DNA of 64,000 nt, from NCBI RefSeq assembly GCF_030253575.1, contig NC_080559.1:35253001-35317000 (forward strand), in the 5' to 3' direction. This DNA is from Rhododendron vialii (taxonomy: Eukaryota > Streptophyta > Magnoliopsida > Ericales > Ericaceae). How positions within the stretch are numbered: the stretch's first letter is position 1; each line of letters opens with the position of its first letter. This document shows, piece by piece, positions 11,137 through 23,605 of this stretch. A model generated the notes under the pieces. It saw only the letters and a program-made list of their open reading frames with translations. It was not told where the DNA came from and did no database searches. A program made the translations under genes and the position numbers.

Positions 11137-11764
11137 GCACTCAGGCCACGGGATCCTCTTTATAAAAAATCTGTGTTCATCTGTCCCTATGCACTCTCAG
11201 ATGCATGATCACGTTTCGAACTTTGTGTGCTGGAAAATCTGACAATTTCAGGCGGTTAGGAGTGGATTGGGGACCGGAGATAGAGATTTTGGGGATAGAG
11301 GAACCCCAGTCGAGCCCTTATTCTGAATGTTTTCGTAGTTGTTAGTGTGTGATGTGTTAGTAGCTGCATCTTTTGTACTAATTTACTATCTTCTGTAGTT
11401 TTGTAGTATTTCTTTATCCTTTGACTGATTCTGACTCTTTTATTTGTTAGCTAACAGTCTCTGTGGATGTATTGGTCGTATTTTATAGTACTACTGCCCA
11501 GGTTTCTTCATTGTTTGTCTTCTACCACCAGATTCATGTGTGAATACACGCTTGGAGTCTCTGTTTCATTTATTTCACTTGTACCAAACTTGATTTTGTA
11601 GGAAAAATTTCTGAGGAGGATAACAAAAGTTTCTGTAGGTCCATTCTTTCAGCCAATAATGGCAGGTCTGTTTTACTGTTTATGTTGTTTAAATATTCGC
11701 TTAGAAAACATGGCTAGTGTCAGTAGCTCTTTATTTTGTTAATCTTCACTTTAGTCTTTAAGGG

Positions 11765-11957
11765 GGGACCCGGGTGCTATAGTGCACTCCTATGTAGGGT
11801 GCTTGTATGGCGGTCGACAACCGTTGATTTCATCAACTAACGGTTCAGATTAACTCTTTCCTAAAAAAATTTATTTTTAATCTGAACCGTTGAAAACACT
11901 TTTGGATGACTGTAATATCGCACTACAGTCAACGCACTATAACATCTCCGAATCCCT
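11765..11957. mobile_element. hAT-type MITE, 193 bp
   Basis: The ends GGGACCCGGGTGCTATAGTGC and GCACTATAACATCTCCGAAT plus CCC are inverted with few mismatches. An 8-bp direct repeat TTTAAGGG flanks it (11757-11764 and 11958-11965), as expected for hAT insertions. The interior also has an inverted pair around AACGGTTCAGATT and AATCTGAACCGTT. Confidence 0.65.
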
Positions 11958-11998
11958 TTTAAGGGGCCCTACATGCTTTAATATTTTAACAAAAAGCT

Positions 11999-12235
11999 TT
12001 TGGCTCTGTCATGGAGTCCCATCATTTTAATTTTAGTGTTTTGGTGTGAGTTTGATGTGTAGTGTGTCCATGGGGTGTGTGTTTGGCTGTGTCATGGAGT
12101 CCCATCATTTTAATTTTAGTGTTTTGGTGTGAGTTTGATGTGTAGTATGTTCATGGGGTGTGTGTTTGGGTGTGAGTTTAATGTGTAGTATGTGTATGGG
12201 GCCCACCACTCATGTGAGTGGTGGGTGTGTGCTTG
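11999..12235 (+). repeat. 83-bp tandem duplication plus a degraded partial unit
   Basis: The unit starting TTTGGCTCTGTCATGGAGTC at 11999 is repeated at 12082 with very few differences. A shorter third partial unit follows from about 12164. The sequence is GT-rich and non-coding. Confidence 0.8.
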
Positions 12236-12297
12236 AGTGTGAGTTTGAATGTGTCACTAGAATTATTGTTTTTATTAAATAGCGGGCTTAAAATTCA

Positions 12298-12320
12298 AGG
12301 AGAGAGAGAGAGAGAGAGAG
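12298..12320 (+). repeat. (GA)n microsatellite
   Basis: About 11 GA units. Confidence 0.85.
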
Positions 12321-13674
12321 GGGATATTCCCGGGGGACATCAATGGAAATATGAAACGTATGGTCTGTTAATTATTGTCCTGAGACTGATAGATAGATAA
12401 CTCCTTTTCCTGTTGTACCAACCATTTTGCAACATTTGTGGGGTTTGTGTGATGTACCATACAAATATTATGGTTTGATTTTGTCTCAGCACTCCACATT
12501 TCTTTTGCTTTCTCAACTTTTTTAATTATACCTCTAAAGACTCATTTGGTTATCCAGGACACAAATAAGCAAAAGTCAGTTCGACAATTTATTTGTTTAT
12601 TTGATTGTGGGGGTCAACAAACAGTCAGCCAAATAATGATAACCAAATATCCCTACCGGTTGGTTGGTGGGTTTCCGCATAACCGCTCTCACATAATTGA
12701 TCATGTTCAATTTTATTGGGTCAATCTGCATGAAAGTAATTTATAGTGAATTATCTAGTTCCAGTATGAATGACCTACCTATGATAAGACCAAAGAGAAA
12801 GAGGGGATTTGTTGAGGTGCGCGTAAACTAGCCCAAAGAAAACTTGATTGTCGGAAAAAATATCAATAACCAAATTCACCCTTAGAACTGAGTGTGCTTT
12901 TGATACAGGATCTTCTGTGCCAAAAATTCTTATGCCGAGGGGTTTTTCTTAAAACATAAAAAAAAAAAATTAAATTCAACGGCCGAAAAATCCCTCGGCA
13001 CATGAATTTTCGTGAGATTGACCCGTGCTTTTTATCTTCAAACTTATCGATGACATCATATGCATGTCAAAAAGGTACGTGCCAAATTTGCCATGGTAGC
13101 TCAAATTTTAAGGTTGTAATTGAAATTTATCCATAATAATTGAGAGATAAAAATCATGAATTCAAAGATTTTGTGTCCAAGTCTGCCTGAAATAGATCCA
13201 TATGTTACCACAAAAATGTGGCTTACCCCATGGGCCAGACGGAGCTTATTCTGGGACAGGCAAGAGCGAGTATTAGTCGAGACCAAGAGAAGGGATATTC
13301 GAATCTGGGCTGGTGCAAAATTTGGAACAAATATGGTTAGTAGCAGAGATTGTTGAATGACTCATCGTCTATGAAGCACCGACACTCTTAATTACTACTT
13401 GGTGTATCCATGTCCGACACTTTGGGGACACCCGTGTCTCAACTTAGACAGGGATGGAGTAATAGTAGACATCAAAGGAAATACAAGGAGATACCGTCAA
13501 CCATAGAAACCATTATGAAATAAGTTACTCCTAGGTACATGAAAATAAGAGGGAAAAACGAGTAGCTCAGAAAATTTTTAGTTCATCTTCTCGTTTACTT
13601 TATAAATCCCTCCCAGAAAGCCTTACCAAGTCCCTCAAAAAAGGCCTTAATCCAAACATACCCTTGTAGATTTC
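12321..13674. other. Intergenic between the convergent tetraspanin and WAT1-like genes
   Basis: No gene seen. Between 13370 and 13450 there is a block with GACACTTTGGGGACACCCGT-type words that recalls, in reverse, the GGACACGG block near 5000; it may be a dispersed repeat. Confidence 0.4.
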
Positions 13675-15853
13675 TCAGACAAACAGAAAGGGTTTCTCCA
13701 AATCTGTAGTACTAGTGCAGGCCATATTCTTAGAAGATCCATCCACCAAGATTTCTGCGATTGTTGATTGATCGTCGTTTGAGATTGAGACTGTGTCCGT
13801 TTTAAGCTCCTTGTGCTCTTGAGCTTTTCCCCACAGCACAACATATAACCCAACGATCACGCCAACTGCACCTATCAGGCTGAAAGTGAACCAAAAAAGC
13901 TAGTTTAGACTCCAGAAGCTACTCTTGAAAGGGCTTAATTCTACTGCACATTGGTCTGCCCGGTTTTAATTGTATGAATTCAGTACTCAATTTATAGAAT
14001 GTCCAGTTAAGTCTTCCAAAGAATAAATACCTTCATTTAACCAAGAAATTTTAGTGTTCCTACCTGCCAATATAGATCTCTTCATGTAGAAATATCGAAG
14101 CGAAGATTGTCACGATGACTGTGGCTAAAGGGCTGAACATAGCACAGAACAGTGGACCTCTGCGTGAAATGCACCAAGCTTGAACAAAGAAGCTCGTTGC
14201 TGATCCTATAATCCCCTGTGTGTTAATTCCTTTTGAAGAATCAACAATGAAACATTCACGGACAAAACGTGCACAAACATGTACATAGCTCATTTCTGAG
14301 TAAGTAGTGTAGAATACGTTTAAACTCTTCGATCTTATGTGTTGATTTTGATGGTTTGAATTGATTTTTGAATCTTTAATTCAAAGAACTAACCAAATAC
14401 GTACTGCATAGAGACAAGAAGCAAGTTCTAGATAAGAATGTAAAATCCAAGCTTCCGGGTTATGCTCTAAGAAGAGTGCAATAGTGCCTGATTGCAATGT
14501 TGCCATGAAACACATCCAAGCGGATAAAGATAGGTGGTCTGGATAGCTAGCTGAAACCGGAACCTGTTCGAAAGGATTACCATAATAATTATAGCAATAA
14601 AATCATAGGGAATTGAACGGTTTTCTGTAATTATCAAAGCTCTCCTTTTGGAAGAGCAAAATTTTAGTACCTGGAAAATGATCCAAAATGACCAGCAACA
14701 ACTGCTTCCAAAGAGCAAGAAGGAGCCCACCAGCCAATTCTCACCTCCTGAGTTGTTTAGTAACTTTGGGCCTCTTAGCAATACCATGGATACAGCTCCA
14801 CCCACGCACAACACTGTCCCTATGATCTTTGCAATACTTCTCAAGGTTCTGATATCTACTTTTTCCAACCTGATCAGTTCATAAAATGCTTAGTGGAGAA
14901 ACTGAAGTGTGTACGTTGCAGACACGGCTCGAGACGCATATGTGTCTGCAACGTTAAAGGGTGCCATATTGGGAAACAAAGACATCTATGAATGCTTTAA
15001 ACTAGACGTTTTCTTGAGAAGCAAACGGGGCAATATAACTACGGGGAATGTATTTTTCGGGAAATTACCCAATAACAAATGCGGCAACGAAAGTTATTGC
15101 GGGGACTAGATTAAACAGTGCACTTCCCATCGACGATGAGGCCAGGTATATGCCCTCGAAATAGATGTTCTGATTGATTGCTACGCTGTGAAATGAAAGG
15201 CAAAATTTTAAGCATGCTACTATGTACCTCATGATCAACATAACTGGAAAGAACATCACTAGATATAAACTTGTAAGTACCCAACTAAAGAAGCCAAAAA
15301 AATCAAACAAAAGCTTCTCAATCCCAAACAAGACCTCTCTGATCTCCTGCAATGAAATTAAAGGAACAAATATTAGAGATAAATATGTCACCGTTTGACG
15401 GCAGACACTAAACGTGTGACAATAAATTATGCATTATATATTCTCATGTGACGGGTCTCATATTTTGGCAACACCCATAGCGCTTGAATATGTTGCGCAC
15501 CCATCGAATGCCCAAATGAGATCTCTCATTTGGGCATGTGACAGTCTCACATACGTTGATTTCCCGAAATTCATGATCCAAGCGCATCACAAAAGACATC
15601 TGTTAAATATATTATTACCATTAATCTCAAAATCCCACCAGCACATTCATGCGAAAAAAATCTCAAAAACCCACCTTGCAAAATAAGCTATAGGAGCAAT
15701 GACCAAACTAGCTATGCCTTGCCTGTAGAAAACAAACACTGAGGGGCTCATTCCTTGAAGGAGAGCAGCTCTGGTAGATAGAGCAACCCCTGCATAAGTG
15801 AGCTGCATTCCAATCATAGCCATTACTGGCTTGTAATAATCAATCCCACTCAT
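13675..15853 (-). CDS. WAT1-related protein (EamA/UMAMIT-type membrane transporter)
   Basis: Seven exons on the minus strand: 15853-15675, 15346-15281, 15185-15069, 14869-14671, 14563-14405, 14215-14064 and 13879-13675. All have GT-AG borders and matching phases, giving 358 residues, normal for the family. I chose ATG 15853 (MSGIDYYKPV); an in-frame GTG five codons upstream is not needed. Family signatures in order: YKPVMAMIGMQLTYAG, a first EamA half with FYRQG and INQNIYFEG.YLASSSM, then LVPAITFV, a LEKVDIRTLRSIAKIIGT linker, VGGA, then a second EamA half with SATSFFVQAWCISRRGPLF and FSPLATVIVTI..S..LHEE, ending GVIVGLYVVLWGK. Ten membrane helices are expected. Relatives move amino acids or auxin across the plasma or vacuolar membrane; the substrate here is unknown. 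Confidence 0.93.
15508..15537. repeat. Near-perfect 30-bp palindrome in WAT1-like intron 1
   Basis: Arms ATGCCCAAATGAGA and TCTCATTTGGGCAT are exact inverse complements with a 2-bp spacer. The location is intron 1 of the WAT1-like gene. Confidence 0.85.
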
Positions 15854-15946
15854 ATCTATAGGGTGCACTTAATTAATTGCCAAAAGACTACTAAATGGTA
15901 CTACTAAGTAACCAATATATATGGGGAAACACATACCCACTGACCA

Positions 15947-15956
15947 CTATATATAG
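15947..15956 (-). promoter_or_regulatory. Candidate TATA box of the WAT1-like gene
   Basis: CTATATATAG lies about 95 bp upstream of the start codon on the minus strand. A second A/T block with CCAATATATATGG (CArG-like) lies nearer, at 15911-15923. Assigned by position and sequence only. Confidence 0.45.
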
Positions 15957-17902
15957 AAGCTAGCATGGGAGAATGGGAGAAGGGGTATCAGTTCATCTCA
16001 CCAGTAACTTCCACATTTTATGTATTTTTAAACTAAAACAATTTTAAGAATTTGACCCCCACAAAGTGTAATGAAAGTGTCCCACTCCCACAAGCATGAA
16101 ATATTTTCATTACAATTACAGTATTGTCCCATTACCGGGATGATAGCATGTCCGCCCTTTATATCCCATCGGCAAACGGAACGTTTGGTCAGTGGGAGAC
16201 AAGCGATGTACATCTAATCTCTAATTGTTCATTTTTTATTGATAGTTTATATCTCTAGGGCTAGGATGGTACTATCTTTACCACTTTATATACCCTCATC
16301 AATATCCATTGGGTGACCCCAGACTTTTGATGCTTTTGAGCCCACGCAGCACAATTCATCCATGCATGCCTACAATATATATATTTTTTCAAGCTAGCGG
16401 ATTGGTTTTGAGTAGGTGATTTCCACTTAAAAACTGCTTGGCAGTGGATATGATCATGGATTTGATTGCTTGGATAAGGAAGGTATGTATGTCTTCTGAT
16501 TTGGGTCACGAAGAAAGGCCACTTATTAGTAGAAGCCAAAAGAGAGAAATGAACAAAAGCACAGAGATGAGAGAAAAAGAGAGGATAAGCAGCAACCATG
16601 TGGCCTTGTGGGATCTGAACTTGATAATTTTGTTCGTCTCCAAGAGTATAAATTTTTGTTTTGGTATTTAGTTATAAAGTAATGTACAAATACGATGGAT
16701 ATGCTTTCATATTGACATCTTGTGCGTGTATGTGTGATAGTATTGTCTGATCGAATATGTTGCCTGTTTTATTATGTGATGAAAGAAGACACAGGGGAGG
16801 TGAATTTTTTCTTTCTAATAACCAAAGGTCCGGGCGCCTTGAGTAATTTCGAGGATCTGAAGTGAACACGACAAGACAAACCTTCTAGTGTCCCAATATT
16901 TGAAATGTTTAAAGGTGAATCTTTTAGTACTACGTGATCATAATCATAACCACCAGACTGCGGCCACAGTCTAGTGGTGCCAAGAAGGGACGAGCCCAGC
17001 CAGAGTCATGACCCTAAACGAAAGAAAAAAGCCCAATATGGTTTCATAAAAGAAACATGGGCTAACTTCCAGGTGCTAAAAATGCATTGATCCATTTACT
17101 TTAAATGAGCCGTCATAACTAGTGGGTCTTCAAAGTTATTTTGTAGTATTATATGATCACGCTGTTTATATGTACATAGAAATGGGCCTAAAAGTGATAC
17201 AGAAACAATAAAGGGGCAACTTATAATTTCAGTTTTAAAATAATTTTGATGGAGGAACAATCAGACTAGTATCTACTAAAATCTTCAAAAGTCAATTTCA
17301 AAAAAATAAGAAAAAAAGAAGACAAGTTCAAAAAGAGCTATGCAGGCAACATAAAGCTCCGTTCAATTACACGGAAAGGATGAGAAACGATGAAAAAATC
17401 AATTTTCTTCTAACATTCTAGGTGTGTTCAGTTAACAAAAAAGTTTTGGGACCTACAACTTTAATTTTTTTCATTGAGAAATATTTTTCTACAAAATAAA
17501 TCTTGGCAAAAGGAAAATTTTTTTAGTTCTATTGTAATATTCTTCGTTAGGAGCACACTCATGTGAAAACAAACTTCAATTTTTTTTACTTCACCTCACT
17601 TTATTTTTAAAAAAAAATCTATTTACCACATAACAAACAATCCCGACAATTGAACGAGGGAAGTGGAGTATAAATGTTTCGAAAAACTTAGTCCATTGGA
17701 AATGTGGAAGTGACACATGCTGTAGTCCCCTCAATGATGGCATTGATAGGTACATACAGTTGGGATCCCATAAATGTGGAATTTTTTCTGAAAGGCCATT
17801 ACATACATACATACATACAAACACATTGAACCTTTCTATACAATCTTTCTTTGACCAAAAAAAAAACCTTTCTATACGAACCGATTGGTCTCGCAAAAGG
17901 GA
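15957..17902. other. Intergenic, no gene seen
   Basis: AT-rich with scattered short ORFs lacking motifs. A short imperfect hairpin CACCAGACTG..CAGTCTAGTGGTG lies near 16950-16980. A CATA/ACAT microsatellite lies at about 17801-17820. Confidence 0.4.
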
Positions 17903-18185
17903 TGGTGCACAGACCGGCACGCTGGGTTCACTTCGTATCCTACACGGATAATTTGAGTCGTTCAATAATTCAAAATAATTTTTCAACTGACCCTGTGGGA
18001 AATCAGCTAAATTCGATCTGTGTAGATACTTAATCTCATCTATCAATTTTCATTCAGGCCTACACTAATAAGATTGAGCTGATTTCTCACAGGTTCATTC
18101 AGAAAATTATTTTAAAATAATTAAATGGATCATATTATCCATGCAAGACCCAAAATAGGGCCCGCACGCCGGTTTATGCGCAACA
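17903..18185. mobile_element. Long-inverted-repeat MITE, about 280 bp
   Basis: The left arm reads ACCGGCACGCTGGG..GGATAATTTGAGTCGTTCAA and the right arm is its inverse complement with mismatches, ..CCCGCACGCCGGTTTATGCG. The arms are well over 100 bp each. It shares words such as AAATCAGCT.AATTCGAT with copies at 5690 and 42501. Confidence 0.65.
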
Positions 18186-20720
18186 CCTATCGGTGCCGTT
18201 AGCATTTTCGCATCCATGGATACCTCTAAATAGGAGCTTTTTGGGGAGGCTTTCTATTGGAGTCATCGTGACGGGGAAAGCTTTGACTCGAATCCTCGAA
18301 ATCCAAGTTAGAAAAATAGCCTGGTTATTAATTAGCGTGGGAACGTTTACGATCATCGGCGCATCCACGTGGGAGGGGGCTTCTAACAAGTCTTCTTCTT
18401 CTTTATAAAAGTCCACATTATTACTACTACTACTACTACTTCACATCATCTTCTAATCTTTGATTTGATAATAAATAGCTTTTGATGCTTAATTGGTTGG
18501 TAGGTAATATGTTTGATTTCCAAATTAAACCTTTTCATAAAGTACAAGCACATGGGACAAGGAGTCGTTCTGAGGCAGGTGAACTGTATAAAATTAGCTA
18601 GCTAGCCGGATTTGTTGTTTTAGGAGAATCTCTCTGTTTCCCTCCCACCCTCCCACAACAAGAAGATCTCTAGAAACAATTCATATCAAAGCTGGGGTTA
18701 AGGAGGTTGCAGGTTTAAGAAGTTTATCGCGCCCCGATTTTTACCGGACATCGCTGATCACTCATTTTTTAAGACTAAGAGTCGATGCTTTCGAAATCAC
18801 GACTTTTAAACGCAACGGAGTGTTACTTGATAACATGTTAACATGACAAGTGAGATAGCATAGCCATTCTCATTCACGCGTCATGCTTTCGATTTTGTCT
18901 CCAACACTCTGTCGGTTCTCTTTTCGTGCTAACAAGGCATGTGGAATTTTATTTCATCGAGACTTGAGTGTCGATTAACTGATTTCAATAACAATGGTTC
19001 GCCATCCTTTATCTACTCGAAAATAGCACCTCAGTTGTTTCGTCACACGCATCGATCTCTATTTTAATTGGTGTTCGATCAGAGTTCCTACATAGTCCAA
19101 ATTCTTGTTTCAATGCGAAGATAAGTACGGTGGGTGCCCGTCAACAAAGCGATGACGCCCGTTGTGCCTTGCAACCCGGCTGGCCCGACTATGATCTACT
19201 AGATCTCGTTTTTTTTTTTTTGCTCGGCAATCTACTAAACTCTCGTTGGGACAGGGAGAACTTAAGAGTAATTATTGAGTCATGCTAGAACCATCCGAAA
19301 GTCTTGTGTTCCACTTTCACTGTCAACATTCTAATTGGCCAAATGCCTTGAGGCTACATTCTGATTTTTTGAGTACTTATATCTTGAGATGATTTGAGAG
19401 ATTCTTCTTCAGTGCTCTGGGGCACCATGTGGTGGCGGTGCCCAACCTTCCCCCACCACATATTTTTGTGGAGTCTTCACACTTAGTTTCGGGTCTCACA
19501 TAAATGTTTGATTGAGGAGAGTCTTGGGACACCCTAGGGGCGTTGAATAATTCTTCGATTTTAAGTATCTGGAATTTAGGCTGCATTATCATCACAAAAC
19601 ACAGACCACCACCCACTTCTTCTTCTTCTTTTGAGCCAGTGAATAAGTTTTTACGGAGCGCGATCTCAGCTGTCCGTTTCGGCTTTGGAAAAGTTTCATT
19701 ATAATTCGGAGAAACGGACGCGCGAGATTGAGTGGCTCCGTGAACAAGATGTTTACAGAGGCTCCGTGAATAAGTTTCTCTCTTTTTTTGGTCTTTTCTT
19801 TTTTCGTTTTTTAAAATCGTACTGGTAAACAACACATCTAACCTGTCCAAAAGGGCTGGAAGGGGCATTGGCTGTTGCAAGTGCCAACAAAGAATGGTAA
19901 TGTATGCGGGACAAGTACTCGAGGGTGGTGGTTAGGTTTCCACACATATGTATATCAGTATAACACCAAAAAATACAATACGTACTCCAACAATACAATA
20001 ACACCTCAACTGTCCCATGACCCTATAGGAGTAAACAATAACATCACCATAATAAATGGAATTCGATTCCAATAAATGCAACACAGCCTGTGAAAAGTTG
20101 TGCCCACAATTAAAGCCTTCCCTTTGTTTATTTCTGCAACCTCTGAGATCCATGAAGAAATCGCAAGAAATCATGAATCGACATTTAATGGCCATTTTGA
20201 AATTTCTGATTGTTTTTCACAGTACTCGCTCCTTCAATGGGTAAGTAAATAAGGACCTTTGAAGCACTCAACCACCTCCACAGTGCATTTGAGCAACTTT
20301 TACAATATCTACCTACCCCATTTTTTATATTATTTTCTGCTAGAAACAACTAAAATTTCTCAAGGAAAATTACGCCAAGGCTTTTCTGCATTTTTCTCAC
20401 TTTTTAATTGAAGAAATAAAATCAATACAAGAAAAAGAAAAAGAAAAAGTAGAAGAGAAAGAGAGGGGGGAAACCAAATGAATGATATGTGCATACCTGG
20501 AAAAACAAACCACAAATCTAAAATGCATACACTTGGAATTGAGATCTATTTCATGATTTCAATTTTGTTCCTGCTTTTTTCTTCCTCTTCCAATTATCCA
20601 TATCCCAAATTTGTCTCCCAGAACCAACAAACCAAAGAGCAAAAAGTATCTAAAACCTAAGGGAAAAAAAAACAAAAACAAAAGGGAAGGAAAAATAAAC
20701 AAACGAAGTGGTAATTTTTA
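18186..20720. other. Intergenic; part may be decayed LTR sequence
   Basis: Between about 18720 and 19190 the sequence is less AT-rich and non-coding, with CGCGCCCCGATTTTTACCGG and GCAACGGAGTGTTACTTG. This looks like retroelement non-coding sequence, but I cannot place it in a class. An (ACT)n run lies at about 18422-18441. The rest shows no gene. Confidence 0.35.
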
Positions 20721-22262
20721 CTAGACATTGGGCGATAAAGAAGAGTGAACCACCTTGTTTTGTTTTCCCACAAGCCAAAGCAGAGTCCTACTAGCAAAAG
20801 ATGGTGTTTTTGGTTGAGAATCCAAAGAGATATTTCGACTCTGATTTTCCTCATCACAGCCCAATTCACTCCCTCCCCCATTTACCCACCTCCCCATGTC
20901 AATTTCAGAGATAGTCCTCCTATTACTACCCTCACCACCACCACCACACTTGGCCTTCAACTCATCGCCGGTGACAAGACCCCCCCGGTTCATCGGAAAC
21001 CGGAACGAAAAAGCCCGTCTCGACGACGACTCTGCCACTGCTGCTGGAGGATTAGGCTTCTCCTTCTTTCCCCTAAGCCAAGTCTTTGATATTGAAACAC
21101 TCTCCTCTCTCTTGCTCCTCCCAACATCATTTCCATTCCCGTGGCTAATAAAGCCACTATTCCCTATCCTTTGAATTTCACCACTTTTAAACGGTTCAAA
21201 ACCAATGAACTCTCTTCTTGAATCACCACCACATTCAGACATTGCTGGCCTATGACCAGGAATCAATGGCAGAGTAGACTTCTTGTTGCTTGATTGCTTC
21301 TTCATTGGTGTCCTAATGGGCACTTGCAATAATGATTTCTCATCCATTACGTATGCAAATGATCCCATAGAAAAACACCTCCTTTCATCCACATTGTTGT
21401 TACTACTACTACTTTCACCTTCACCTTTCCCTTCATCTCCACCACCCACATTCCTAAACTTCCCAAGCTTCACATGCACAACTTTCTCTTCTGAACCCAC
21501 AACTGGCTCTTGATTAACTTCAAATTTCGGCCTGATTTCGCCAGATTTGGATGAAAAATCGATGTGGGATGATCCAAATTCATCCCTAAATAGAAAACCC
21601 AGATTGGAATTTGCTCTTGCAACTGAATTAGCACTTCCAAAAGCACAATCTCTTTCTGAGCCGATCTCTCGCGCACTCTCACCTCCAGATTCAAGAACAA
21701 GGACTAGGGGCGAAAAGCTATGGTTGGGTGAGAAATCGGTGAGCAAACTAGCTCTACATAGAGGGCAAGTGGAGTGGGAAAGGAGCCATGTGTCTATGCA
21801 CTCCATGTGAAAGGCATGGCTGCATTTGGGCAACAACCTGAGCTTATCTTCTGGCTCAAATTCACATAAACAAACAGCACAATCGAAAGGGTCTTTTACT
21901 CCTATGATGGATTTGTAGTTGAAAACAGGGAGGGTGTCTATGAAGGACTGGTCCACACCAGAATCATGGAGGTGGAAAAGTTGTTGTAACTGGCCTTGAA
22001 AAGCAGTCACGCTTTCCAAGTCATCTGGGTTTCTGTTTTGAGGCCTAAAAAGGAACCTAACAAGGAGGTGGAGCAGCCCGGAAAGGAAGAAAATGATTGC
22101 AAGAATTATGATGATTAGGAGTATGCTTGGGCTTACCTTGCCGTCCAGATTGAAACCGCCGGATTGAAGGTTGGCTGATTGCGGAGGGAGGAGGTATGGT
22201 GGTGGCGGTGGTGGTGGAGGGTGAAAGTTCTGTTCTTTCATTCCTGCGAAAATCCAGTCCAT
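20721..22262 (-). CDS. RING-H2 E3 ubiquitin ligase of the ATL family (ATL13-like)
   Basis: Single-exon ORF of 513 residues with an ATG start and TAG/TGA-type stop in frame. A proline run (15-22) precedes one membrane helix at about 46-70 rich in Ile/Leu. The RING-H2 finger is complete: C128, C131, C147, H149, H152, C155, C166, C169, with the conserved W159 three residues after the fourth helix position. It is preceded by a GLD-region variant (VFNYKSIIGVK). The ATL order of hydrophobic segment, GLD region and RING is therefore present. The flanking HDSGVDQSFIDTLPVF and ECIDTWLLSHSTCPLCR match the ATL13/ATL46/ATL47 group. The C-terminal 340 residues are Ser/Gly/Arg-rich and low in structure. 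ATL proteins are membrane-anchored E3 ligases; the target is unknown. Confidence 0.93.
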   Translation of the reverse strand: MDWIFAGMKEQNFHPPPPPPPPYLLPPQSANLQSGGFNLDGKVSPSILLIIIILAIIFFLSGLLHLLVRFLFRPQNRNPDDLESVTAFQGQLQQLFHLHDSGVDQSFIDTLPVFNYKSIIGVKDPFDCAVCLCEFEPEDKLRLLPKCSHAFHMECIDTWLLSHSTCPLCRASLLTDFSPNHSFSPLVLVLESGGESAREIGSERDCAFGSANSVARANSNLGFLFRDEFGSSHIDFSSKSGEIRPKFEVNQEPVVGSEEKVVHVKLGKFRNVGGGDEGKGEGESSSSNNNVDERRCFSMGSFAYVMDEKSLLQVPIRTPMKKQSSNKKSTLPLIPGHRPAMSECGGDSRREFIGFEPFKSGEIQRIGNSGFISHGNGNDVGRSKREESVSISKTWLRGKKEKPNPPAAVAESSSRRAFSFRFPMNRGGLVTGDELKAKCGGGGEGSNRRTISEIDMGRWVNGGGSELGCDEENQSRNISLDSQPKTPSFASRTLLWLVGKQNKVVHSSLSPNV

Positions 22263-23605
22263 CTTTTCTACTGGAAGAGAGAAGAGAAAAGTACCAAAAA
22301 TTGGATCTTTAGGCTTGAGTATCTAATTCTCAAGTTGGTCTCTGAGATAAAAATGCGTAGGCCATGTGTTTTGAATGATGGAGATCTTTTAGCAAGATAA
22401 TTTTTGCTGAAAAGAAACCTGCAAGTCAATTTCTAGAGAGAGAGAGAGAGAGAGAGGAGGGAGAGGGGTTCAAATTGGTGGTAGAAATAAATGAGATGGC
22501 CAAGAGTTGAAGGAAATTTTCAAAATCAGAGCAATGAATTATGGCAATAAAGTAAGCTAGAGAATAAAATCATGGGTAGAAATGATACAGTATTTCTCAT
22601 TACTGACAATGGAAATTCTTAGGTTAGTACTAAGAGTGATTTTCCCATCATGATCCGGATCACCTCTCTGGTTGACTTTAAAGTAACCGACTGCATCGAC
22701 CCCAATGCCCCATTTAATTCAACCTAATATTTGAAAAGGAAAGATTTATTTCTCCCATGGCATTTCGAAAAATACGAAGCTCAAATTATTTACTACTAAT
22801 TTTACTTTGAGATGTGAATCCAAAGGGTTGTCTTATTTTTTTAATCGAAAGCTTTTTGTCTTCTGGCTGATCACATTCTGCTTCGTTTCTTCTATTCCAC
22901 TTCTAACCTGAATCCAAGGGTTCTTGTACTGCGGAAACGACAAAGGCACAAAAAGCTGAAAGTCAAAAAAATTGAAGCTGTGAGAGAAAGTCAAAAAATT
23001 TGGAGAGGGAGAATGAGCTTTTGAATTAAAAAAAAAAACATTAGGATCGATATGTGGTCAATCCCCACAGAAGTGATCAGGGTTTTATTATTAGGGACAA
23101 TTCGCAAGAAAGAATTATTATTTTTTGAATTCTCTAATTTCAACATTGATGATCTATCTTAATTTGATTAGACTGAAAATGAAATTTATCGAGATGTGCG
23201 TATGTTGGTCCGGACACTTTCTAGTGTTAAACAAAATAAGAAAAAGAAGAAGAAAGGAGATATGTGGTCAATTTCGACATTGGAAAAGAGGTAGAGGCAG
23301 TTAACATGAGTGTTTTCAGGACCCATAGCTTAGAAAGTCACCCGATTTTCTTCCACTTTCTAATGGGTTTTTTTTTTTTTTTTTGACATAAATTTTTGCG
23401 CATTTTGCTGCCCAAAAGGCAGTCAGTTATGGAACCAAAACCCCATCTAGAAGAGGGGTCTCCCACTTCATGTCTCCTTTAGTGAATGCCTTGGTTCTAT
23501 GGCATGTGTATGAAGATTCAAATGTTGTCCAAAATGATAAAGAAAACAACCGGTTGCTGATTTTCTCTATTTCTGGACTAGGATTTGGATGATTTTTCTA
23601 AATTT
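22263..23605. other. ATL 5' flank and intergenic sequence
   Basis: A (GA)n tract at 22434-22456 lies in the presumed leader or promoter of the ATL gene (CT on its sense strand). A poly(T) run is at 23368-23384. No other gene is seen. Confidence 0.4.

Noticed and set aside
15839-15868. GTG start giving five extra residues on the WAT1-like protein
   Set aside because: Plant genes start at ATG; the ATG at 15853 gives the usual family start.
17591-18046. 151-codon minus-strand ORF
   Set aside because: It runs through a MITE arm and low-complexity sequence, with no domain.
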